Below are positions 32,651 to 41,926 of a DNA stretch of 64,000 nucleotides, piece after piece (positions within the stretch are counted from its first letter, which is position 1; the number at the start of each line of letters is the position of its first letter). The stretch covers positions 1 to 64,000 of the forward strand of contig NZ_BARG01000013.1 of NCBI RefSeq assembly GCF_000376565.1. Reading direction: 5' to 3'. The position numbers were made by a program, and so were the translations under genes. A model generated the notes under the pieces. It worked only from the letters and a program-made list of their open reading frames with translations, was not told the DNA's origin and made no database searches. Origin of the DNA: Streptomyces hokutonensis. GTDB lineage: Bacteria > Actinomycetota > Actinomycetes > Streptomycetales > Streptomycetaceae.

Positions 32651-33400
32651 TTACGAGACCTGCGCCGCCCGCCGCTCCATCGCGTCCCGGGCCGCGTCCT
32701 CGCTGACGTACACCTCGCACATGTGACGGCCGTCGGGCGTGGCCGTGTGCTCGACCTCCCACAGGGAGATCTCCGCGCCGTCGGGCAGCAGGAACGCGTG
32801 CTCGTAGAGCGAGAAGCACACCGCCGCGCGACCCGCTCGGTACGGGCGGCCGAAGGCCTGGATGATCTGGTGCCCGAACGCCGTCGCCAGCAGCGCCGCC
32901 GTCTCCTCGTCCGGCTGGTCCGGATTCTCCGCGCGGCGCAGTAAACGCCGCGCGTGGTCCGCCGAGTTGTCCGCCAGATACGAGTGCCGGGGCTCGGGGA
33001 TCGGTGACAGATGCACCAGCACCGGGAGTTCGAAGTCCGTCGTGTCCGGCGGCATCGGCAGCCGCGCGGTCGCCGTCCGCAGCTCCTCCTCGTCGACATA
33101 CACCTCGTGCTGCGCCTCACGGCCCAGCACGGTGTTGTGGACGAGCTCCCACAGGGTCAGCGCCGAACCGTCGGTGAGCAGCCACGTGTGCCGGTACGTC
33201 TCCCGGTGCAGGCCCGCGCTGTGGTGCGCCGAGTGCAGCGAACTGTCGTACGCCAGCGCGCAGTCCAGGACCTGCCGTATCGTCTCGTCCGGCAGCTCGA
33301 AGGAGTTCAGGGCACGGCCGAGCAGTCGCGCGAGGTGCTCCTCCGGAGACTCGTGCGACTCGGGTGGTTCGTACGCTGCCGTGTCGTACGGAACGCTCAA
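32651..33400 (-). CDS. DUF6227-like conserved Streptomyces protein
   Basis: The 249-residue soluble protein contains two similar halves: HRETYRHTWLLTDGSALTLWELVHN with HEVYVDEEE, and SLYEHAFLLPDGAEISLWEVEHT with CEVYVSEDA. This internal duplication is clear. From memory it matches the Streptomyces DUF6227 family found near fruA, whose function is unknown. No signal peptide or membrane segment is seen. Confidence 0.7.
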   Translation of the reverse strand: MSVPYDTAAYEPPESHESPEEHLARLLGRALNSFELPDETIRQVLDCALAYDSSLHSAHHSAGLHRETYRHTWLLTDGSALTLWELVHNTVLGREAQHEVYVDEEELRTATARLPMPPDTTDFELPVLVHLSPIPEPRHSYLADNSADHARRLLRRAENPDQPDEETAALLATAFGHQIIQAFGRPYRAGRAAVCFSLYEHAFLLPDGAEISLWEVEHTATPDGRHMCEVYVSEDAARDAMERRAAQVS

Positions 33401-33557
33401 GGCTTCTCCCGGCGTTGCTGCATGTCACCTTGTGGGTGCATACCGTAGCCCCTCGGTCGGACATCATTCCTGTGAACCGAGAAAACGTATGCCCGGAAAA
33501 CGAGCGGGCCGCACGAGATGTTCCCGCGCGGCCCGAAGATCCGTCAAAACCTGCCGG

Positions 33558-34784
33558 TCAGGCAGCACTTCCTGCGGTCCACTCGCTCCACGCCAGGTTC
33601 CAGCCGTTGAGCCCGTTGTCCGGGGCGACCGTCTTGTCGGGGGAGTTCTTCACGATCACGACGTCCCCGATCAGGGAGTTGTCGTAGAACCACTGGGCGT
33701 TCGTCGCGCCCTGCGCGCCCTGTACGTCCGCGAGCCCCACGCAGCCGTGGCTGGTGCCGGTCTGGCCGAAGGGCGGATTGGCCTTGTTGTACCAGTAGTT
33801 GCCGTGGATGAACGTCCCCGACGAGGTCAGCCGCATCGCGTGCGGCACGTCCGGGATGTCGTACTCGCCGCCCAGCCCGACCGTCCGGCTGTTCATCCGC
33901 GTCTGCGTGAACTTCTCGGAGATCACCATCTGCCCGTTGTACGTGGTGTGTTCCGGGCTGCCCGAGGAGATCGGCAGTGACTTGAGGGTCTGGCCGTCCC
34001 GTACCACGGTCATGGTCTGCGTGTTCACGTCGACCGTGGAGACCTGCGAGCGGCCGACGGTGAACGTCACGGTCTTCTTCTGCACGCCGTAGACGCCGTT
34101 CGCGCCCTCCACGCCGTCCAGGTCGATCTTCATCGTGACCTTCGAACCGGCCTTCCAGTACTCCTGCGGCCGGAAGTCGAGCCGCTGCGCCCCGAACCAG
34201 TGCCCCACGACCTGCTGCCCGCTGCTGGACGTCACCGTGATGTGCGACTGCACGGCCTTCTTGTCGCCGATCACCTTGTCGAAGGTGAACGACACCGGCA
34301 TCCCCACACCGACCGTCGTCCCGTTGTCCGGGGTGTACGTCCCTATGAAGCTGTTGGCCGAACTGACCGTCGTGAAGATCGAGTTGGCCGCGGAGGTCTT
34401 GCCGCTCGAGTCCTTCGCGGTCGCCGAGATCTGGTACTTCGTACCGCGCTCCAACTGCTCCTTCGGCTTCCAGCTCGCGCCGTTCGCGGAGACCACGCCC
34501 TCCACGGCCTGCCCCGACCCGGCCACCGTCATCTTCACGTCGGTCAGCGTGCCGTTGCTGACCTGCACGCCGGTCGCGTTGATGGACGCGTTCGTCGCAC
34601 CGTCCTTCGCCGAGATGACGATCTTCGCGGTGGACGTCTTGGCGGACGTCCCGCCGCCGCCCTTGCCGCTGGTGTCGGTGTCCGCGCTGGCGTTGCCGCC
34701 GCACGCGCTGAGGGTGAGGGTGCCGACCACCAGGGCGGCGATGGCCCCCAGTACGCGCCGCGCTGCTATGTCCGGCGTTGTCAC
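33558..34784 (-). CDS. Lipoprotein L,D-transpeptidase (YkuD)
   Basis: The 408-residue protein starts with GTG at 34784 behind GGAG. It has a signal peptide ending in the lipobox LSAC (C28). A Ser/Gly/Lys-rich linker and Ig-like domains follow (about residues 45-245). The YkuD catalytic domain ends in SHGCVGL, with H346 and C348. Such enzymes form 3-3 cross-links in peptidoglycan, outside the membrane. The layout matches LdtMt2-like proteins of actinobacteria. A longer frame from 34907 would bury the signal peptide. Confidence 0.9.
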   Translation of the reverse strand: MTTPDIAARRVLGAIAALVVGTLTLSACGGNASADTDTSGKGGGGTSAKTSTAKIVISAKDGATNASINATGVQVSNGTLTDVKMTVAGSGQAVEGVVSANGASWKPKEQLERGTKYQISATAKDSSGKTSAANSIFTTVSSANSFIGTYTPDNGTTVGVGMPVSFTFDKVIGDKKAVQSHITVTSSSGQQVVGHWFGAQRLDFRPQEYWKAGSKVTMKIDLDGVEGANGVYGVQKKTVTFTVGRSQVSTVDVNTQTMTVVRDGQTLKSLPISSGSPEHTTYNGQMVISEKFTQTRMNSRTVGLGGEYDIPDVPHAMRLTSSGTFIHGNYWYNKANPPFGQTGTSHGCVGLADVQGAQGATNAQWFYDNSLIGDVVIVKNSPDKTVAPDNGLNGWNLAWSEWTAGSAA

Positions 34785-34958
34785 GGGCTGCTCCAGGTTC
34801 GTGTGATGTGCGTGATCCGCTGCGATGCGTGGACAAAGAGGGTCCCCGCCCCCGCACGGGTTCCCGCCGTTCCCCACGAACGCCATCCGGTGACAGAACC
34901 GCGACAAACACCGGGACGGATCCCCGGAAACACCGGACGCCCACCGCCTGCAGGGCCC

Positions 34959-35987
34959 CTACCGCCTCCCGTACAGCTCCTCGTGCGACGGCCACGCCCC
35001 GCCCGGCCCGTCCACCGACTCGGCGGCCCGCACCGCGCGCACGATCGCCCGGGTCACCACGTCCGCGCCGGCCGCGAGGATGTCGTTCAGGGCCAGGGGG
35101 TTCTCGGTGTCCAACGGTCGGGCCCCGGTGGCCAGCGCGAACACCGTGTCCCCGTCATGGAGCAGATGCACCGGCCGTACGGCACGCGCGATGCCGTCGT
35201 GCGCCGTACCGGCCAGCTTCTGCGCCTGGGCTTTGGTGAGTTCGGCGTCGGTCGCGACCACCGCGAGCGTGGTGTTCAGCGGAGGGGGCGTGTGCTTCGC
35301 GGCGGTCTCGGCTAGACGCCGGCGCGCGGCCTCGTGGACGTGCGCTTCCGGATACGTCACGCGCCCCTGGAACAACTCCCCGTACAGGACACCCGTTTCG
35401 GGATCCACGACCGACCCCGCCGCGTTGGCCACCACCAGCGCGGCCACCGTGATCCCCGACTCCAGCACGATGCTCGCGGTCCCGACGCCGCCCTTCATCG
35501 GTCCGACCGCTGCGCCCGTACCGGCGCCCACGCCCCCCTCGCGCACCCGCACTCCCGGCCCGCTGATCGCGGCGGCCTCCACCGCGGCCCGCCCGGTGGC
35601 CGCGTCCGGCCTGGCCTTGAAGTCGCCGCCCCGCCCCAGATCGAAGACACAGGCCGCGGGCACCACCGGCACGACGTGCGTCGGTTCCACGCCCACCCGC
35701 ACCCCGCGCCCCTGCTCCTCCAGCCAGGCCATCACCCCGGACGCTGCGTCGAGCCCGTACGCGCTGCCGCCGGTCAGCACAACCGCATCGACCCGCTGCA
35801 CGACGTTGCGCGGATCGAGCGCGTCGGTCTCCTTGGTGCCGGGTCCGCCGCCGCGCACGTCCACGGCGGCCACCGCCCCGCCCTCCGGCGCGAGCACCAC
35901 GGTCGTACCGGTGAGCCAACCGTCCCCCGACCGCGTCGCATGGCCCACCCGCACCCCGGCCACGTCCGTCAATGCGTCAACTGTCAC
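34959..35987 (-). CDS. P1-family (DmpA/S58) aminopeptidase
   Basis: The 342-residue protein belongs to the self-processing DmpA/NylC group. Marks are VRVGHATRSGDGWLTGTTVVL, DVRGGGPGTKETDAL, LTGGSAYGLDAASGVMAWLEE and the processing region GAGTGAAVGPMKGGVGTAS. These enzymes cleave N-terminal residues or beta-peptides after autoproteolysis. The GTG start at 35987 gives the family start (DALTDVAGVRVGH). It probably acts in the cytoplasm. No operon partner is evident. Confidence 0.87.
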   Translation of the reverse strand: MTVDALTDVAGVRVGHATRSGDGWLTGTTVVLAPEGGAVAAVDVRGGGPGTKETDALDPRNVVQRVDAVVLTGGSAYGLDAASGVMAWLEEQGRGVRVGVEPTHVVPVVPAACVFDLGRGGDFKARPDAATGRAAVEAAAISGPGVRVREGGVGAGTGAAVGPMKGGVGTASIVLESGITVAALVVANAAGSVVDPETGVLYGELFQGRVTYPEAHVHEAARRRLAETAAKHTPPPLNTTLAVVATDAELTKAQAQKLAGTAHDGIARAVRPVHLLHDGDTVFALATGARPLDTENPLALNDILAAGADVVTRAIVRAVRAAESVDGPGGAWPSHEELYGRR

Positions 35988-36115
35988 GGAGCTCAGTCTC
36001 ACGCAGCGCGCGGCGGATTCGGGGACCGGCGGCGCGGTGGAGGCGGTTGTTGGGGTGCTGGTCGGCTGGGCGTCGGAGGTTGTTCCGCTGCCGCTCGGCC
36101 GGTCGTGGCTGTCGG

Positions 36116-37318
36116 TCAGCCTACTGGCGCCGTCGCCTCGGCCTTGCTTTCCACGCCGGCCGTGAGTGCGGTCAGGGTGCTGCCGACCGCCACCGTCAGC
36201 GCCGACACCAGGCCCGCCGCGAGCACCGCCCAGGAGCCCAGGAAGGTGCAGCAGACCACCAGCAACGCCGAGACGGGAAGCACCAGTTGCTGGGCGACGC
36301 CCACCTTGTAGTGACGGGCGTGCAGCGCCCACACGCTGAGCAGATACAGCGCCGTCGGCACGGTCACCGCGGCCGACGCGGCCAGTGTGGAGATGTGCGC
36401 CTTGCCGATGGCCTCCGTGACCGCCACCTCCAGGCCGGCGCCGATCGTGGCCGCCGACGCGAAGATCAGATAGTGGCCGTACCCCCACAGGAACGCCTGC
36501 CGGTTGGACCGGAGATGGCCGTGGATCGGCACCACGAAGTAGATCCACCACGCGGCGAACACGATCAGCAGCCCACCCGCCGCGATGGGCAGCAGCTCGC
36601 CCAGAGCGTCGTGCTCGTCCACCCCCGACTTCACGGCCACCGTGGCCGCCGCGATCGTCTCGCCCAGCACGATGATCGTGAACAGCCCGTACCGCTCCGA
36701 GATGTGGTGCGGATGCCACGGCGTAGGGAAGTCTTTCTCCGCGTAGCGCGGCACGCACAGCTCGGCGATCACCATCACGAGGAACACCCAGCCCCGGGCC
36801 GGTTCCGGCAGGACCACCAGGCCCGTCCAGCCGACCATGCAGAGCAGCACGCCGCCCGCGTACCGCAATGCCATCGTCCGCTCCGGCCCGCGGGCGGCCC
36901 GTGCCGCCCGCAGCCACTGCGTGGCCATCGCCAGCCGCATGATCACGTAGCCGAGCCAGACCATCAGGTAGTCGTGGTGTTCGAAGGCCCGCGAGACCCC
37001 GGCCGCGAGGACCAGGACGCCGGAGATCTGCACCAGGGTCACGACCCGGTAGAGCACGTCGTCGTTGTCGTACGCCGAGGCGAACCAGGAGAAGTTCATC
37101 CAGGCCCACCAGATCGCGAAGAACTGCATCGCGTAACTGAGGACGCCCTGCCCCGCGTGCCCCTCGGCGACGGCGTGCGCCAGCTGGACGCCCGCCTGCG
37201 CGATGGCCACGACGAAACACAGGTCGAAGAAGAGCTCCAGCGGCGAGGCGACCCGGTGCGGTTCGTCCCGGCCGCGGGCGGTGAGCGGGCGCAGGGGTCT
37301 CGGAATCTCGGACGTCAT
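36116..37318 (-). CDS. Low-temperature-requirement protein A (LtrA) family membrane protein
   Basis: The 400-residue protein has about 10 to 12 hydrophobic segments and the LtrA marks VASPLELFFDLCFVVAIAQ near the start, WWAWMNFSWFASAYDNDD, and ERYGLFTIIVLGETI in the middle. The molecular role of LtrA proteins is unknown. ATG at 37318 is preferred over an in-frame start four codons earlier. It stands alone between the P1 peptidase and a small divergent gene. Confidence 0.88.
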   Translation of the reverse strand: MTSEIPRPLRPLTARGRDEPHRVASPLELFFDLCFVVAIAQAGVQLAHAVAEGHAGQGVLSYAMQFFAIWWAWMNFSWFASAYDNDDVLYRVVTLVQISGVLVLAAGVSRAFEHHDYLMVWLGYVIMRLAMATQWLRAARAARGPERTMALRYAGGVLLCMVGWTGLVVLPEPARGWVFLVMVIAELCVPRYAEKDFPTPWHPHHISERYGLFTIIVLGETIAAATVAVKSGVDEHDALGELLPIAAGGLLIVFAAWWIYFVVPIHGHLRSNRQAFLWGYGHYLIFASAATIGAGLEVAVTEAIGKAHISTLAASAAVTVPTALYLLSVWALHARHYKVGVAQQLVLPVSALLVVCCTFLGSWAVLAAGLVSALTVAVGSTLTALTAGVESKAEATAPVG

Positions 37319-37430
37319 GCGGACAAGCACAGCAGATAACGGCAGGGATTTCAGAAGCGGCCGGCTCGACCGGGACCGACCGCTCGGCCCGCGGCGGCGT
37401 CAGGCGCCCCCTCGGCCGTACCCTGGAGGT

Positions 37431-37619
37431 ATGAGTACCGCCCCCGCCCCCGAGCCGCGCGATCCGATCGGGCCGAAGCCCGCGCTGGTCTTCGACGACC
37501 CCTTGAGCCGGCCCTCCGCGGACGACACGGATCGCGGGTGGGGCGAGCGGGCCGAGGGTGAGGGCGGCGCCGCCGACCTCAAGCGCTTCCTCGACGAGAA
37601 GCCGCCCCACCACATCTGA
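37431..37619 (+). CDS. Small conserved-type acidic protein
   Basis: The 62-residue product is acidic and polar (LVFDDPLSRPSADDTDRGWGERAEG, ending DEKPPHHI) with no membrane segment. GGAGG at 37425-37429 is an excellent ribosome-binding site for ATG 37431. It converges on mscL. Its last bases (CACATCTGAGCCGTC) are duplicated 29 bp downstream. The function is unknown. Confidence 0.65.
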   Translation: MSTAPAPEPRDPIGPKPALVFDDPLSRPSADDTDRGWGERAEGEGGAADLKRFLDEKPPHHI

Positions 37620-37657
37620 GCCGTCTGCTTCAGCCGCCGGCACATCTGAGCCGTCGG

Positions 37658-38119
37658 CTACGGCTCCCGATGCCCGTTGCCGCGCTGGGCGACGAGCGCG
37701 TCGCGGATCTCCTTGAGGACCTCCAGCTCGGTGATCTCGATGACCTCGTGGGTGCCCTCCTTGGCCTTGCGCTGGGCCTCCACCCGGGCCAGGTACTTCG
37801 ACATCGGCAGGACCATCAGGAAATAGACCACCGCCGCGGTGATCACGAAGCTGAGGGCGGCGCCCAGGACCGAGCCCCACATCAGCTGGATGCCCTTGTC
37901 GCCCGAGCAGCTGTCGCTCAGGCACGAGCTGTAGCTGTCGAGGTTCTGCGTGCCGATCGCGCCGACGAGCGGGTTGATGAGCCCCTTCACCACCGAGTTG
38001 ACGATGTTCGTGAAGGCGGCGCCGATGACCACCGCTACTGCCAGATCGACGACGTTCCCGCGCATCAGGAAGGTCTTGAACCCCTGCCAGACGCCCGGTT
38101 CCTTCTTCTTCTCGCTCAA
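37658..38119 (-). CDS. mscL: Large-conductance mechanosensitive channel
   Basis: The 153-residue channel opens under membrane tension to release solutes during osmotic downshock. The first helix is KTFLMRGNVVDLAVAVVIGAAF in two overlapping pieces, and the second is SFVITAAVVYFLMVLPM. The external loop contains two Cys (SSCLSDSCSG), which could form a disulfide. The C-terminal helix (LEVLKEIRDAL) is typical. Confidence 0.95.
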   Translation of the reverse strand: MSEKKKEPGVWQGFKTFLMRGNVVDLAVAVVIGAAFTNIVNSVVKGLINPLVGAIGTQNLDSYSSCLSDSCSGDKGIQLMWGSVLGAALSFVITAAVVYFLMVLPMSKYLARVEAQRKAKEGTHEVIEITELEVLKEIRDALVAQRGNGHREP

Positions 38120-38278
38120 CTCGGAGCCTCTTCTCGCACGCGCACGGTGTGGAACGAACAGCTCCGCAACCTACGTCAAGGCGTGGCCGCCGTGTCCAAT
38201 TCGGTAGCTCGAACGAGGGACTTGACACGAATTCGCACATGCGCCGGAAGGCGCGGCTCACGATACGGAGAGCACGGC

Positions 38279-38848
38279 TCAACACATCGTCACCGCCAGC
38301 CGTGCCGTGGCACTCGCACCGGCCAGCCGCGCCGCCGTGGCGCGCGGCACCGACAGCACCACCAACGCCCCGCTGCCAGCCGCCTCGTCGAGCGGGTCGG
38401 GCACCTTCGTCACCCGCGCCCCGCGCGCGACCACCTCGGCGTCACCGCCCGCAGCCGTGTCCTGAGCCGCGATCACGTCGACCCGGTCGCCGGACCGCAG
38501 CAGCCGGACCGTGGCGGCGTCGGCGATCCGCACCGGCGCCGACACCCACTCGACCGCCCGGCGCTGCTGACGCATCGGATCGGCCACCGGATGCCCGCGG
38601 GTCCGCTCGCCGTGCCGCGCGTCCGCCGTATTGCGCGGGCCGGCCGCGATGAGCGCGACCGCCGTCACCGCGAGCCCGGCTGCCACGGCCCGCCTCCGGT
38701 GCCGTAGCAGCCGGCGCAGTTGGTACCACCCGCCGCGCACCCGCACCGGCGCGAAGTGCGGCACCTCGCACGTGGCCGGAGCGTCCGTGCCCAACGGGCG
38801 TGGAAAGGGAGGGGAGATGGGAGGAGAGCCGGGAGAGGACAGGGACAT
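38279..38848 (-). CDS. SAF/CpaB-RcpC-like membrane-anchored protein
   Basis: The product of about 190 residues has a basic N-terminal part, one membrane segment (AVAAGLAVTAVALIAAG) and an SAF-like domain (EWVSAPVRIADAATVRLLRSGDRVDVIAA). CpaB/RcpC proteins with this domain help assemble Flp pili, but no other pilus gene is nearby. The start is chosen at ATG 38848; an earlier one is at 38890. Its function in Streptomyces is unknown. Confidence 0.7.
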   Translation of the reverse strand: MSLSSPGSPPISPPFPRPLGTDAPATCEVPHFAPVRVRGGWYQLRRLLRHRRRAVAAGLAVTAVALIAAGPRNTADARHGERTRGHPVADPMRQQRRAVEWVSAPVRIADAATVRLLRSGDRVDVIAAQDTAAGGDAEVVARGARVTKVPDPLDEAAGSGALVVLSVPRATAARLAGASATARLAVTMC

Positions 38849-39004
38849 GTGGACCACCACCTGCGACGAGGGATCGGCTTGCCGTCCCACGATGCGGGAA
38901 TTCGCCGCGGTCCGCCGGAGCCCGTGTGCTACCCGCCGGTTGTGGACAACTCCCTCACCCGAACGGGAAGTTCCGCACTTCCCGAGCCCCCGGACTCCGC
39001 CCGG

Positions 39005-39838
39005 CTACGGCAGCTCGAACCCCGGATCCATCCCGCCCAGCGCGTTCGCGCACAGGCAGTCCCGTGCCCCGTTCTCCGGCAGCGCGGCCACCGTGTCGAA
39101 CAGCACGCCCCGCAGCCGGTCCACGTTGGCCGCGAACACCCGCAGAACCTCGTCGTGGGAGACGCCCTCGCCGGTCTCGGCGCCCGCGTCGAGGTCGGTG
39201 ACCAGGGTCAACGAGGAGTAGCAGAGTTCCAGTTCACGGGCGAGCGGTGCCTCGGGGTGGCCGGTCATGCCGACCACGGACCAGCCCTGGGCCTGGTGCC
39301 AGAGGGATTCGGCGCGGGTCGAGAAGCGCGGCCCCTCGACCACCACGAGCGTGCCGCCGTCGACCGCTTCCCAGTCCTGCCCGCGCGCAGCCTTCAGCGC
39401 GGCTGCCCGGCCGGTCGGGCAGTAGGGGTCGGCCAGGGACACATGCACCACGTTCGGCACCGTGCCGTCCGGGAGCGGCAGCCCGTCGAAGTACGTCGCC
39501 GCCCTGGACTTCGTACGGTCCACCAGCTGGTCCGGCACCAGCAGCGTGCCCGGCCCGTACTCGGGGCGCAGCCCGCCCACCGCGCACGGGCCGAGGACCT
39601 GGCGCACGCCCACGGAGCGCAACGCCCAGAGGTTGGCCCGGTAGTTGATGCGGTGCGGCGGCAGATGGTGGCCGCGTCCGTGCCGGGGCAGGAACGCCAC
39701 CCGTCGGCCGGCGATCTCGCCGAGGAAGAGGGAGTCGCTGGGCGGCCCGTAGGGCGTGTCCACCTGGATCTCGGTCACGTCGTCCAGGAACGAGTAGAAG
39801 CCGGAGCCGCCGATTACGCCGATCTCTGCGTTCGCCAT
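39005..39838 (-). CDS. mtnP: S-methyl-5'-thioadenosine phosphorylase
   Basis: The 277-residue enzyme of the PNP/MTAP family cleaves methylthioadenosine with phosphate for methionine salvage. Marks are IGVIGGSGFY, LPRHGRGHHLPPHRINYRAN, GPCAVGGL and VGMTGHPEAPLARELELCY. The His and Pro in the last motif are near the nucleoside pocket. Some relatives prefer 2'-deoxyinosine or guanosine, so the exact substrate is not settled. Confidence 0.88.
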   Translation of the reverse strand: MANAEIGVIGGSGFYSFLDDVTEIQVDTPYGPPSDSLFLGEIAGRRVAFLPRHGRGHHLPPHRINYRANLWALRSVGVRQVLGPCAVGGLRPEYGPGTLLVPDQLVDRTKSRAATYFDGLPLPDGTVPNVVHVSLADPYCPTGRAAALKAARGQDWEAVDGGTLVVVEGPRFSTRAESLWHQAQGWSVVGMTGHPEAPLARELELCYSSLTLVTDLDAGAETGEGVSHDEVLRVFAANVDRLRGVLFDTVAALPENGARDCLCANALGGMDPGFELP

Positions 39839-39918
39839 GAGCAGCACACTAGCGGCCGCCGAAAAGGCGCAGAATCCGGCCCGGGAACCGCCGTGGAACC
39901 TTCTCGGAAAACACCGAA

Positions 39919-39946
39919 GACCCTGTCGTCGTACGACGACAGGGTC
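39919..39946 (-). terminator. Perfect 28-bp palindrome, fmdB terminator
   Basis: A 12-bp stem with a GTAC centre lies 35 bp past the FmdB stop on the minus strand. Confidence 0.8.
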
Positions 39947-39980
39947 CCGCGGTCGAGAAGTTCTGCGCGGCCCGGGCGGT

Positions 39981-40310
39981 CTACGCGGCGGAGCTGCTGC
40001 TGCCGGTGGAGGAGCCCGAGTTCGACGACTTCGACTTGGAGTCCGAGGACGAGGAAGTGGTCGACGGGGTGGACGGCTTCGCGTCCGAGGACGTCGACGG
40101 CTTCGAGGTGGCCGGCGAGCTGCTCGACGAGGAGCCGCGGCTGTCGTTCCGGTAGAAGCCGGAGCCCTTGAAGACAATGCCGACCGCGGAGAACACCTTC
40201 TTCAGGCGGCCACCGCAATTGGGGCACTCGGTCAGCGCGTCGTCGGTGAACTTCTGGACCGCTTCAAGGCCCTCGCCGCACTCGGTGCACTGGTACTGGT
40301 AGGTCGGCAC
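39981..40310 (-). CDS. FmdB-type zinc-ribbon protein, Ruc-like chaperone
   Basis: The 109-residue protein begins with an FmdB zinc ribbon (CTEC and CPNC pairs, four Cys) and continues with FKGSGFYRND. The last 50 residues are Ser/Lys/Asp-rich and must be disordered. This is the layout of Ruc (Rv0991c) of Mycobacterium tuberculosis, a redox-regulated chaperone with an unstructured tail. The GTG start has AGGAGG upstream. A CIRCE-like element lies between the start and the likely promoter, as expected for an HrcA-controlled heat-shock gene. Confidence 0.82.
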   Translation of the reverse strand: MPTYQYQCTECGEGLEAVQKFTDDALTECPNCGGRLKKVFSAVGIVFKGSGFYRNDSRGSSSSSSPATSKPSTSSDAKPSTPSTTSSSSDSKSKSSNSGSSTGSSSSAA

Positions 40311-40322
40311 TGTGTCTTCCTC

Positions 40323-40349
40323 CTGGCACTCTCACTCAATGAGTGCTAA
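40323..40349 (-). promoter_or_regulatory. CIRCE-like element (HrcA site) of the FmdB gene
   Basis: One arm, GAGTGCTAA (40341-40349), is a perfect CIRCE half. The other, CTGGCACTC (40323-40331), matches 7 of 9 positions. The spacer is exactly 9 bp. It is 12 bp upstream of the gene start, in the leader. Confidence 0.75.
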
Positions 40350-40379
40350 CGAGCGTCCATACTGACCTATTCCCGGGGA

Positions 40380-41654
40380 TCAGTCCACTGCCACCGGCAC
40401 GCGGTGACCGACGCCACGTGCCACGGTGCGGCTGTGGGGCCGGGTCGCGAGGCGGGACCGGAGCGCGATCAGGGTCCCCAGGGCGAGCACCGTACCGGCC
40501 ATCGGCACCAGGAAACCGGCGCCGCCCCACAGGCGGTCCTCCAGCTGTCCTGCGACGGTGACGGCGGCGGCCTGCCCGAGGGCGACCGCGCCGGTCAGCC
40601 ACGTGAAGGCCTCCGTGCGGGCGCCTGCCGGGACGAGCCCCTCGACCAGGGTGTAGCCGGTGATCAGGGCGGGCGCGATGCACATGCCGACCAGGAGACC
40701 GAGGCCAGCCAGGAGCAGCACCGAGTGGGCGGTCCACAGGGCGGACGCGGTCAGCGCGAGGGCCGCGTAGCCCACCAGGAGCCGGCGCTGCGGGGCGACC
40801 TTCCAGGCGACGGCACCGCAGACGACTCCGGAGAGCATGTTGCCGGCGGCGAAGGTGCCGTAGAGGACGCCGTTGAGGCCGGGTTCGCCGATCGACTCGG
40901 TGAAGGCGGCCAGGGAGACCTGCATGCCGCCGAAGACGGAACCGATGCCCAGGAAGGTCACGATCAGCACGCGCACTCCGGGGACGCGCAGTGCGGAAAC
41001 GTGCTCCACGCGCGCGTGCCCGTCGGCGGTCACCGAGGGCTGGGTGCTCTTCTGCGCGGCGAACAGCAGACCGCCGACGAGAGTGAGCCCGGCCTCCGTG
41101 ACCAGGCCGGCCGCCGGGTTCACGGTGGTGCACAGGGCGGTCGCCAGCAACGGGCCGAAGACGAAGGTCAGTTCGTCGGTGACGGACTCGAAGGCTGCGG
41201 CGGTCGTCATGAGGGGCGAGTCCTGGAGCTTCACGCCCCAGCGGGCGCGCACCATGGGCCCGACCTGCGGCACCGAGGCGCCGGTCGGCACGGCCGCCAC
41301 GAACAGTGCCCACAGGGGAGCGTGGCCGAGCGCGAGCGCGGTGAACGTGAGGCCCGACAGGGAGTGCACCAGGACGCCGGGGATCAGTACGGCGCGCTGT
41401 CCGTGGCGGTCGGCCAGGCGTCCGCTGTAGGGCGCGAACAGGGCCATGGAGACGCCGGTGACGGCCGCGGCGGCGCCCGCAGCGCCGTAGGAGCCGGTGG
41501 TGTGCTGCACCAGCAGCACGATGGAGATGGTGAGCATCGCGAACGGCTGGCGCGCCGCGAAGCCGGGAAGCAGGAACGTCCAGGCGCCGCGTGTGCGCAG
41601 CAGCTGCCCGTATCCAGGACGGGATCCCGTCCTGGAGGTGACCGTGGATGCCAC
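40380..41654 (-). CDS. MFS transporter
   Basis: The 424-residue protein is a 12-segment MFS permease with the loop SGRLADRHGQRAVLIPG after segment 2. GTG at 41654 with AAAGG upstream gives a short N-terminus before the first segment. The substrate is not predictable. The 272-bp space upstream (41655-41926) holds no gene and must carry its promoter. Confidence 0.85.
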   Translation of the reverse strand: MASTVTSRTGSRPGYGQLLRTRGAWTFLLPGFAARQPFAMLTISIVLLVQHTTGSYGAAGAAAAVTGVSMALFAPYSGRLADRHGQRAVLIPGVLVHSLSGLTFTALALGHAPLWALFVAAVPTGASVPQVGPMVRARWGVKLQDSPLMTTAAAFESVTDELTFVFGPLLATALCTTVNPAAGLVTEAGLTLVGGLLFAAQKSTQPSVTADGHARVEHVSALRVPGVRVLIVTFLGIGSVFGGMQVSLAAFTESIGEPGLNGVLYGTFAAGNMLSGVVCGAVAWKVAPQRRLLVGYAALALTASALWTAHSVLLLAGLGLLVGMCIAPALITGYTLVEGLVPAGARTEAFTWLTGAVALGQAAAVTVAGQLEDRLWGGAGFLVPMAGTVLALGTLIALRSRLATRPHSRTVARGVGHRVPVAVD

Positions 41655-41926
41655 GGCCCGTGCCTTTCTGCCACCTGGTAGCGCGCCCTGTGCGGGGGGC
41701 GCCGAGCACTGTCCTCTTGCGCGGAACTGCGGTAGATACCGGTGCCCACTGCGGAGGAGGGATTCGGCCGCCATACGGTCGCGCCAGCACTGCGTCAGGC
41801 AGAGTTGGTTCGATCAGAATGTGCCTTCATCGTACAGGGAGTGAAGCCCGGTGGACCTGTGAAAACGGGCACCACGCGCGCGTTCACCTGCGATTGGTGA
41901 ACGTGTGAACCGTACGAAACATGCCC

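Noticed and set aside
37611..37656. CACATCTGAGCCGTC duplication after the small acidic gene
   Set aside because: A single short duplication with no sign of function; mentioned only under the gene.
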